Source of the DNA: an uncultured Pseudomonadota bacterium
Lineage (GTDB): Bacteria > Pseudomonadota > Gammaproteobacteria > Burkholderiales > Methylophilaceae
DNA length: 11,285 bases
Direction of reading: 5' to 3'
NCBI GenBank assembly: GCA_903860085.1
Contig: CAIOPD010000138.1
Coordinates: 1 to 11,285 of the forward strand
Part shown: positions 6,292 to 11,285 of the stretch, in pieces
How positions within the stretch are numbered: the first letter of the stretch is position 1
How the letters are laid out: each line of letters starts with the position of its first letter
The notes under the pieces: model-generated
Databases searched by the model: none
The model's input: the letters and a program-made list of their open reading frames with translations, nothing else
What the model was told of the DNA's origin: nothing
Position numbers and translations under genes: made by a program

Positions 6292-7605
6292 ATGAGTAAT
6301 GAAACTTTATTGTCCCGCTCCATGCATGCTGTATGGCACCCATGCACGCAGATGAAGCAGCATGAAGATTTTCCTTTGCTAGCGATTCATAGGGGCGATG
6401 GTGTGTGGCTTTATGACGCCAATGGCAATCGGTATTTAGACGCAGTGAGTTCATGGTGGGTGAACTTATTTGGCCATAATAACCCACGTATTAAAGATGC
6501 GATTAAGCAGCAACTAGATACGCTTGAGCATGTCATGTTGGCGGGCTGTACCCATGAGCCGGTTGTCGCGTTGTCTGAGCGTTTGACCGACCTCACTGGC
6601 TTGGGCCATGCTTTTTATGCTAGCGACGGTGCTAGCGCTACCGAAATTGCGCTCAAAATGAGCTTTCACTATTGGCGCAATAGCAATCAGCCAGATAAAA
6701 CCCAATTTATTAGCCTGCAAAATAGTTATCATGGCGAGACTTTGGGTGCACTCAGTGTTACCGATGTGGCAATTTTTAAAGACACCTATGCGCCACTTTT
6801 AATCCAATCGGCACAAATGCCTAGCCCTGATTTTAGATTGGCTGCAGTAGGTGAAAGTGCTGAAGATTTTGCTTTACGCTGTGCTGAAAAATTAGAAATT
6901 TATGTACATGAAAATCATGCGCAGCTAGCAGCGTTTATCGTAGAGCCTTTGGTGCAGTGCGCCGCTGGTATGGGGATGTATCACCCAGTGTACTTACGCC
7001 GGGCGCGTGAAATTTGCTCACAATATCAAGTACATTTAATTGCCGATGAAATTGCAGTTGGATTCGGGCGAACTGGCACCATGTTTGCCTGCGAGTCGGC
7101 TGAAATAACTGCAGATTTTATTTGTTTATCCAAAGGTATTACTGGCGGTTATTTGCCTTTATCTGCGGTACTCACAACAGATACTATTTATCGAGCTTTT
7201 TATCATGACATCACGAGTAAAGGCTTTTTGCATAGCCATAGCTATACAGGGAATCCTCTAGCCTGTAGCGCTGCGTTAGCAACCTTGGCTATATTTGAGT
7301 CGGATCTTGTGCTGCAACAAAATCAGCATACATCAACTTATATGTATAGTCAGCTACAGCAGCGGATTGCTTCAGTGGATATTAATATTGTGCATTTAAG
7401 AAAGCAAGGCATGATTGTGGCGTTTGATGTGCAAACGCAGAACCCTAACTTCGCCCGAGATTGCTATAGCAAAGCCTTGGCGCATGGCCTGCTACTTCGC
7501 CCAATCGGTAATACCGTGTATTTCATGCCGCCTTATATTATAAGTGAGTCTGAAATAGATTTTATGCTTGAAACCGCCCTGACTGCAGTGACTGCAAGTA
7601 TGTAA
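6292..7605 (+). CDS. bioA: Adenosylmethionine--8-amino-7-oxononanoate aminotransferase
   Basis: BioA makes 7,8-diaminopelargonate from KAPA using S-adenosylmethionine as amino donor, the antepenultimate step of biotin synthesis, with PLP in the cytosol. The 437 residues match the usual 425-440. Signatures are HPCTQM near the N-terminus (WHPxTQM motif), the active-site pair W55-W56 in SSWWVNLFGH, SDGASATEIALKM (about 111-123) and YHGET (146-150). D252 in ADEIAVGFGRTG contacts the PLP ring nitrogen, and K281 in LSKGITGGYLPL is the Schiff-base lysine. HSYTGNPLACSAALA (315-329) follows. The start chosen gives an N-terminus comparable to known BioA, though its ribosome-binding site is weak. No other biotin genes are adjacent. 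It is followed by dacB with a 1-bp overlap (TAATG). Confidence 0.97.
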   Translation: MSNETLLSRSMHAVWHPCTQMKQHEDFPLLAIHRGDGVWLYDANGNRYLDAVSSWWVNLFGHNNPRIKDAIKQQLDTLEHVMLAGCTHEPVVALSERLTDLTGLGHAFYASDGASATEIALKMSFHYWRNSNQPDKTQFISLQNSYHGETLGALSVTDVAIFKDTYAPLLIQSAQMPSPDFRLAAVGESAEDFALRCAEKLEIYVHENHAQLAAFIVEPLVQCAAGMGMYHPVYLRRAREICSQYQVHLIADEIAVGFGRTGTMFACESAEITADFICLSKGITGGYLPLSAVLTTDTIYRAFYHDITSKGFLHSHSYTGNPLACSAALATLAIFESDLVLQQNQHTSTYMYSQLQQRIASVDINIVHLRKQGMIVAFDVQTQNPNFARDCYSKALAHGLLLRPIGNTVYFMPPYIISESEIDFMLETALTAVTASM

Positions 7606-9044
7606 TGATGCTTAACGCGATGAAGAAAATATTCTTGATTTTGGCTTTATGTCTGCCACGGGTGGCTTTAGCCGAATTGCCTGCCACAGTAACTGATGCC
7701 TTAAAGAAAATAGGGTTGTCATCAGATAGTGTGTCAGTTTATGTGCAGGCTTTGCCCGAGCAACCAGATCAAATTAAGCCGGCAATAATTGCGCATCAGG
7801 AAGGGGTAGCGCTTAACCCAGCCAGTACCATGAAATTGCTCACTAGCTATGCGGGGCTAGCTATGCTGGGACCTAACTATCGCTGGAAAACAGAAGTGTA
7901 TAGCGACGGAAAACCGCAAAATGGCGTATTAGAAGGCAATTTGTATATTAAGGGTTATGGCGATCCGAGCCTAATGACTGGAGATTTTTGGCGGTTACTC
8001 AATAGTTTGCGCCAGCTTGGTATTAAAGAAATTAAAGGTGACCTCATTGTAGATAACAGTTACTTTGCACTTAAATTACTAGCCACTAATACTTTCGATA
8101 CAGAGACTACCCGCGCCTACAACGCCACCCCTAGCGCGCTGGCGGTTAATTTGAAGGCCGTTAGTTTTCGTTTTGATTCGGATGACAACCAGGTCAATAT
8201 TAGCCCTGAACCAGATTTAACAGAAGTTAAAGTGAGTAACTTACTCAAAATCAACAATATTGATTGTGCCTCATGGCGCAATAATCTACGCTATGAAGTG
8301 AAGCCAAGCATTGATGGTTCCCAGGTTACCTTTAGCGGTGAATATGCACCTAACTGTGGAGGGAAGTATTTGGACTTGTTAGTGCTAGATGAACAACACT
8401 TTACCCTCGCCGTATTTCATAAATTATGGCGCGAGTTAGGCGGGAGCTTTAGTGGAAAACTTCGAGTTATTAATGCACCAAATGCACTACCAAGCACTGC
8501 GGTGAAGTTGTTACAACAAGACTCAAAAACGTTGGCACAAATTTTACCTGATATCAATAAGTGGAGTAATAACTTAATGGCGCGTCAATTACTTCTCAGT
8601 ATTTCAGCTGAGAAACTAGGTGCGCCAGCCACCGAGGCAAATGGCGCTTTACTGGTGAGTCGATGGCTAAAGACCTTGGGTCTGAATTTTAATGAATTAG
8701 TGATTGATAATGGCTCAGGCTTGTCCCGTATAGAGCGAATCAGCGCACAACATATGGGGCAACTGCTGGTTAGCGCCTATTTTAGTCCAGTGATGCCTGA
8801 ACTCATGAGTTCGCTGCCGATATTAGCTGTCGATGGGACGCTATTAAAACGCATGCAAGATAGCGGGTTGCAGGGGAGGGCGCACTTAAAAACCGGAAGC
8901 ATCAATGGTGTATCGACAGTAGCTGGCTATATGCTCGGGTCCCATGGACAGCGCTATGTGCTAGTTTTCATGGTCAATGATGCGAAGGTAGCGCTAATCA
9001 AGCCAGCGCAAGACGCACTCTTAACTTGGGTGTATGCACAATAA
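7605..9044 (+). CDS. dacB: D-alanyl-D-alanine carboxypeptidase/endopeptidase, PBP4 (DacB)
   Basis: This class C low-molecular-weight penicillin-binding protein trims or cleaves peptidoglycan cross-links in the periplasm. The 479 residues start with a signal peptide (KKIFLILALCLPRVALA, cleavage before ELPAT). Penicillin-binding motifs in order are S74-T-M-K77 (nucleophile motif SxxK), S321-N-N323 (SxN) and K429-T-G-S (KTG), with the family stretch DNGSGLSR at 368-375 before the last. The long insert between the first two motifs is normal for PBP4-type enzymes. Three in-frame ATGs (7605, 7608, 7620) are possible starts; the third begins MKKIF and would give the most typical signal peptide, while the first overlaps the bioA stop and would allow translational coupling. 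No strong ribosome-binding site discriminates between them. Confidence 0.95.
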   Translation: MMLNAMKKIFLILALCLPRVALAELPATVTDALKKIGLSSDSVSVYVQALPEQPDQIKPAIIAHQEGVALNPASTMKLLTSYAGLAMLGPNYRWKTEVYSDGKPQNGVLEGNLYIKGYGDPSLMTGDFWRLLNSLRQLGIKEIKGDLIVDNSYFALKLLATNTFDTETTRAYNATPSALAVNLKAVSFRFDSDDNQVNISPEPDLTEVKVSNLLKINNIDCASWRNNLRYEVKPSIDGSQVTFSGEYAPNCGGKYLDLLVLDEQHFTLAVFHKLWRELGGSFSGKLRVINAPNALPSTAVKLLQQDSKTLAQILPDINKWSNNLMARQLLLSISAEKLGAPATEANGALLVSRWLKTLGLNFNELVIDNGSGLSRIERISAQHMGQLLVSAYFSPVMPELMSSLPILAVDGTLLKRMQDSGLQGRAHLKTGSINGVSTVAGYMLGSHGQRYVLVFMVNDAKVALIKPAQDALLTWVYAQ

Positions 9045-9131
9045 GTAACCACCTTTCTATACTGAACTGTCAGGTGATTTCTAGTATCATACGCATGGTT
9101 TATTATTTTACGCTTCACACATGGATACCCT

Positions 9132-9605
9132 ATGAAACGCAATCTTAGTTTTAAAATCAGCTTAATCGCAGCTTGCTTCTTTACCGCAGGCTGTAACGCA
9201 CAATCAACATCAACCTCAAATGCACAGGAAAAACCGGCAATGACACAAGGCGCAAACATTACAACATTACAGAAGATTGATACACAAGTGGGCACTGGCC
9301 GCGAGGCTGAAGCTGGCTTTAATGTAACCGTACACTACACTGGCTGGATCTACGATGCTGCTGCTGAAGGTGGTAAGGGTAAGAAATTTGATAGTAGCTT
9401 GGACCGTAAACAACCATTTAATTTCTTTTTGGGCGGCGGCCAAGTGATTCAAGGTTGGGACGAAGGCTTTGCTGGTATGAAAATTGGTGGTAAACGTACA
9501 CTCATTATTCCTTCAGAAATGGGTTATGGCGCACGTGGTGCTGGCGGTGCGATTCCACCAAATGCCAATCTGATTTTTGATGTTGAATTATTGGATGTTA
9601 AATAA
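9132..9605 (+). CDS. FKBP-type peptidyl-prolyl cis-trans isomerase lipoprotein
   Basis: The 157-residue protein has a lipoprotein signal (MKRNLSFKISL core, lipobox TAGC, lipidated Cys21) and a short Ser/Thr/Gln-rich linker to about residue 40. A single FKBP domain follows: VTVHYTGWIYD (about 64-74), FDSSLDRKQPFNFFLGGGQVIQGWDEGFAGMKIGGKRTLIIP, then MGYGARGAGGAIPPNANLIFDVELLDV. The aromatic pocket residues of FKBPs (Y, F, F, V-I, W, Y) are all visible, so isomerase activity is expected. It probably assists folding of envelope proteins from a membrane anchor. It lacks the N-terminal dimerisation region of FkpA/Mip proteins. An 87-bp gap after dacB suggests a separate promoter (a TATCAT box at 9085-9090 is a weak -10 candidate). 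A hairpin follows the stop codon. Confidence 0.95.
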   Translation: MKRNLSFKISLIAACFFTAGCNAQSTSTSNAQEKPAMTQGANITTLQKIDTQVGTGREAEAGFNVTVHYTGWIYDAAAEGGKGKKFDSSLDRKQPFNFFLGGGQVIQGWDEGFAGMKIGGKRTLIIPSEMGYGARGAGGAIPPNANLIFDVELLDVK

Positions 9606-9618
9606 TTTAAATTAATAA

Positions 9619-9644
9619 GGCTAAAAGTGTTTCCACTTTTAGCC
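9619..9644 (+). terminator. Hairpin after the FKBP gene, possible weak terminator
   Basis: GGCTAAAAGTG and CACTTTTAGCC form a perfect 11-bp stem with loop TTTC, 13 bp after the FKBP stop and 25 bp before the OsmC-like start. On the plus strand it is followed by AATCAATG with no T-run, so it is not a canonical intrinsic terminator; it may stabilise the 3' end or partly reduce readthrough into the next gene. Confidence 0.5.
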
Positions 9645-9669
9645 AATCAATGCCTCAGCGAAAGACTAT

Positions 9670-10095
9670 ATGCAAGTTAAAGTTAAATGGATTGATGGTG
9701 TCAGCTTTGTTGGCGAGTCTGAATCTGGGCACGCGGTTGTATTGGATGGCGCGCCAGAAAATGGTGGCCGCAATATAGGCATGCGTCCAATGGAAATGTT
9801 ACTTATTGGTATGGGTGGCTGCACATCTTTTGATGTGGTTGCTATTCTTAAAAAAGCACGACAACCGATCGTAAATTGTGTGGCGGAAATTGAAGCTACC
9901 CGTGCGGATACAGTCCCTAAAGTATTTACTAAAATCCATGTACACTTTGTACTAACTGGAACTGGTTTGAATCCAGTGCAAGTAGAGCGTGCTGTAAATT
10001 TATCCGCTGAAAAATACTGCTCAGCATCGATTATGTTGAGTCAGGCTTGTCCAATTAGCCATGACTTTGAGATTATAGAGCCCGAAAGTATTTAA
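9670..10095 (+). CDS. OsmC/Ohr-family protein, YhfA type
   Basis: The 141 residues form an OsmC-fold protein, a family of thiol-dependent peroxide-reducing enzymes. The two family cysteines are C51 in GMGGCTSFDVV and C117 in SAEKYCSAS. The segments MQVKVKWIDGVSFVGES-SGH, RPMEMLL and FTKIHVHF-LTG, and the AVNLSAEKYCS motif, match E. coli YhfA closely, placing it in the YhfA branch rather than true OsmC or Ohr; the physiological substrate of YhfA is unknown. A GAAAG sequence about 7 nt upstream of the ATG is a modest ribosome-binding site. It lies 64 bp after the FKBP gene, and its stop codon overlaps that of the convergent DUF2322 gene. Confidence 0.93.
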   Translation: MQVKVKWIDGVSFVGESESGHAVVLDGAPENGGRNIGMRPMEMLLIGMGGCTSFDVVAILKKARQPIVNCVAEIEATRADTVPKVFTKIHVHFVLTGTGLNPVQVERAVNLSAEKYCSASIMLSQACPISHDFEIIEPESI

Positions 10096-10415
10096 CTTAC
10101 GTTTTCGCTTACCTTGACCGTAAGTGGCTTTTCATCTTCCAAGATATTCAATAATCGATCGACGTTTGGATGTTTGCCTGGGCAGTTTTCTGCATCTTCT
10201 GTGTGTTCTGCAAATAGGCTTAACCCTTCAACGGCGGCGTCTAATGAAATCTCCCCATACATGCGAAACAGATGGTAATAAACCTTAAGCGAGCCTTGGC
10301 TACCTGGTTTATTTTCAATCACACCTGCTAGGCTTGCATCGCTGTTGAAGAGCTCAATCCTCTGCACATGCGACGCATCATCTAAGGTAAGCAATACGTC
10401 ACTAAATTTTTGCAT
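10092..10415 (-). CDS. DUF2322-family small cytoplasmic protein
   Basis: The 107-residue soluble protein begins MQKFSDVLLTLDD. Its central pattern ELFNSDASLAGVIENKPGSQGSLKVYYHL, and the stretch GLSLFAEHTEDAENCPGKHPNVDRLL near the C-terminus, match what I recall of the uncharacterised DUF2322 family common in betaproteobacteria. No signal peptide, membrane segment or metal-binding cluster is seen, and no function is known. The frame extends to a TTG at 10421, but the ATG at 10415 is chosen; AGAGG lies about 10 nt before the ATG and 4 nt before the TTG, so the start is not fully decided. It is downstream of coq7 on the same strand with an 82-bp gap and converges on the OsmC-like gene with a 4-bp overlap at the stops. 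Confidence 0.82.
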   Translation of the reverse strand: MQKFSDVLLTLDDASHVQRIELFNSDASLAGVIENKPGSQGSLKVYYHLFRMYGEISLDAAVEGLSLFAEHTEDAENCPGKHPNVDRLLNILEDEKPLTVKVSENVS

Positions 10416-10503
10416 ATTCAAATAACCTCTGTTTTAATAATTCTATGGCGAGCACACACAATCACGGATTGTTGCCACCATTCATCAAGTCGGTACATTA
10501 CTT

Positions 10504-11139
10504 CTATAGGCGATATGCTGCCATTGTCATCAGCTTAGAAACTTTTTGCATCAAAAATTTAGCCACTTCTGGCAGTTCAGCTGCGCCATACTGTATGGCT
10601 TGATCTGCATGTTTGGCTTCATCTATCTGCATTTGTTCAATAATATTTCGAGTCTTTTGGTCCGCTTCTGGAAGTTGTTGCAGATGGTCGGCCAAATGTG
10701 CCTCTACCTGCTTTTCAGTTTCTGCTAAGAAGCCTAAATTCCATTTGTCACCCAAAGCACCAGCGACTACACCCATGCTAAACGATGCTACATAAAACAG
10801 TGGGTTAAGCAGGCTAGTATGTCCGCCTAACTGTTGGATGCGGGTTTCGCACCACGCTAAATGTTCTGTTTCTTCTTGCGCAGCCTGCTTTAATGCGGCT
10901 GTAATGGTTGGACGGTGTGCAGTAAGCGCTTGGCCGCTATACAATGCTTGCGCACACACTTCGCCGGTATGGTTCACCCGCATGAGTGCAGCCACTTGGT
11001 TTTTCTCAGTAGCATTGAGTGTGGCCTCTGCAATATCAGCATCCGGATGAGCCCTTAAGCTATGCGGTTTAGCAAATAGAGTACGCAGACCTACATCAAA
11101 CTCTACAATTAATTTATCTAAGGTGAATGTGTCTTTCAT
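10504..11139 (-). CDS. coq7: Coq7-family di-iron demethoxyubiquinone hydroxylase
   Basis: This enzyme carries out C6 hydroxylation (demethoxyubiquinone hydroxylase step) in ubiquinone synthesis, replacing UbiF in many betaproteobacteria. The 211 residues form a ferritin-like di-iron protein. Iron ligands can be placed at E60 (RVNHTGEVCAQALY), E90 and H93 (EETEHL), E146 (TEKQVEAHL) and E174 with H177 (IDEAKHADQA), the doubled E...ExxH pattern of the family. The LNPLFYVASFSMGVVAGALGDKWNLGFLAETE stretch (110-142) is the membrane-associating hydrophobic region through which quinone is reached. The C-terminus ends MTMAAYRL, as usual for Coq7. No clear ribosome-binding site precedes the ATG. Only 28 bp upstream lies the end of an IS200/IS605 element, so its native promoter has probably been displaced or lies very close. 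Confidence 0.96.
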   Translation of the reverse strand: MKDTFTLDKLIVEFDVGLRTLFAKPHSLRAHPDADIAEATLNATEKNQVAALMRVNHTGEVCAQALYSGQALTAHRPTITAALKQAAQEETEHLAWCETRIQQLGGHTSLLNPLFYVASFSMGVVAGALGDKWNLGFLAETEKQVEAHLADHLQQLPEADQKTRNIIEQMQIDEAKHADQAIQYGAAELPEVAKFLMQKVSKLMTMAAYRL

Positions 11140-11177
11140 TGTGATAGTCTACGCTTAAATGGTGCCATTGACATCCT

Positions 11178-11197
11178 CCCCGGCATGAATGCCGAGG
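11178..11197 (-). repeat. IS right-end hairpin
   Basis: On the minus strand CCTCGGCAT pairs with ATGCCGGGG (8 of 9 pairs, one mismatch) around TC. This short imperfect palindrome 10 nt before the element end is the structure recognised by IS200/IS605 transposases and is also part of the omega-RNA scaffold. Confidence 0.85.
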
Positions 11198-11209
11198 ATT
11201 CCTACCGAG

Positions 11210-11285
11210 CTACGCGTGTTCATGCGAAGTCTCCTCAGTGAGTTCTTGCTTCACAGAGTTGTCTTGTTGCACAATCTCTCCACAA
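11210..11285 (-). CDS. tnpB: TnpB RNA-guided nuclease, C-terminal fragment (runs off window)
   Basis: Only the last 24 codons and the TAG stop are inside the window; the gene continues beyond 11285. The visible residues begin CGEIVQQDNS and go on VKQELTEETSHEHA. The C-G-E residues and the V-K-Q-E motif are typical of the extreme C-terminus of IS605 OrfB/TnpB proteins (often ending ...CGE...VKQE...). TnpB is a RuvC-type endonuclease, ancestor of Cas12, that cleaves DNA matching the omega-RNA guide next to its target-adjacent motif and helps keep the element in place. The catalytic RuvC and zinc-finger residues are not visible, so integrity cannot be judged. It is oriented toward coq7 on the same strand. 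Confidence 0.85.
   Translation of the reverse strand, partial: CGEIVQQDNSVKQELTEETSHEHA

Larger units (their letters stand above)
11152..11285 (-). ncRNA. Probable omega-RNA (reRNA) of TnpB, 3' part
   Basis: TnpB nucleases of this family use an RNA made from the element right end, overlapping the 3' end of tnpB and running past the element boundary into about 16-20 nt of flanking DNA that acts as guide. By that rule the scaffold covers the tnpB tail and the hairpin, and the guide would begin TGGCACCATTTAAGCG (11167 down to 11152), sequence from directly upstream of coq7. Existence is inferred from the family, not seen as a separate signal; the 5' end lies outside the window. Confidence 0.5.
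11168..11285 (-). mobile_element. Right end of an IS200/IS605-family (tnpB-bearing) element, cut by window edge
   Basis: On the minus strand the tnpB 3' end is followed by GGTAGGAATCC, a hairpin (11178-11197) and AGGATGTCAA. The tetranucleotide GAAT at the hairpin foot (11198-11201) and the terminal TCAA (11168-11171) are the guide and cleavage sequences known for the right end of IS608-type elements, which single-strand transposase TnpA uses instead of terminal inverted repeats. The outer boundary is therefore placed between 11167 and 11168. Whether a tnpA accompanies tnpB lies outside the window. Confidence 0.88.

Noticed and set aside
9121..9135. Four-codon open frame (M-D-T-L) whose TGA overlaps the FKBP start codon
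   Set aside because: An ATGA overlap can couple translation, but such a short frame without a ribosome-binding site is likely chance.
10458..10472. Small hairpin ACAATC/GATTGT between coq7 and the DUF2322 gene
   Set aside because: Only 6 bp with a 3-nt loop and no T-run; too weak to call a terminator.

Overview
The window reads as chromosomal DNA of a methylotrophic betaproteobacterium, most likely a Methylophilaceae member close to Methylotenera or Methylophilus. The basis is a moderately AT-rich composition, a free-standing pqqA beside an MxaD-like gene (both tied to PQQ-dependent methanol oxidation), a groESL operon controlled by sigma-32 plus CIRCE, and typical proteobacterial housekeeping genes (bioA, dacB, a YhfA-type OsmC protein, coq7). 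The family assignment is inference from recognised proteins, not from a search.

Left part (1-1860): an unlisted 23-codon pqqA lies on the minus strand with its own intrinsic terminator and no pqqB beside it. Divergently, on the plus strand, is a periplasmic MxaD-like SRPBCC protein with a perfect 16-bp palindrome in its promoter region and a strong terminator behind it. A small glycine-zipper lipoprotein follows on the minus strand.

Heat-shock block (1822-4104): groES-groEL on the minus strand, closed by a 32-bp perfectly palindromic terminator. It is preceded by a near-canonical CIRCE operator and a good sigma-32 promoter placed directly next to each other, so the operon is probably under both positive (RpoH) and negative (HrcA) control.

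Central plus-strand run (4237-10095): an unrecognised 184-aa cytoplasmic protein lies 3 bp ahead of a Tas-type aldo/keto reductase. They are followed by a YjdM/PhnA zinc-ribbon protein, bioA, dacB (PBP4; 1-bp overlap with bioA), an FKBP-type prolyl isomerase lipoprotein and a YhfA-like OsmC protein. The tight spacing from YjdM to DacB suggests co-transcription, though their functions (biotin synthesis, peptidoglycan trimming) are not obviously related.

Right part (10092-11285, minus strand): a DUF2322-type small protein converges on the OsmC gene with overlapping stop codons, and coq7 (ubiquinone hydroxylase) lies upstream of it. The window ends inside an IS200/IS605-family element. The last 24 codons of tnpB, the right-end hairpin, a GAAT guide tetranucleotide and a TCAA cleavage site can all be read. 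The element ends 28 bp from the coq7 start codon, with tnpB reading toward coq7, so the omega-RNA guide would match the coq7 upstream flank.

No rRNA, tRNA or CRISPR array was seen. The most noteworthy parts are the orphan pqqA/mxaD pair with its palindromic operator and the tnpB element end abutting coq7.
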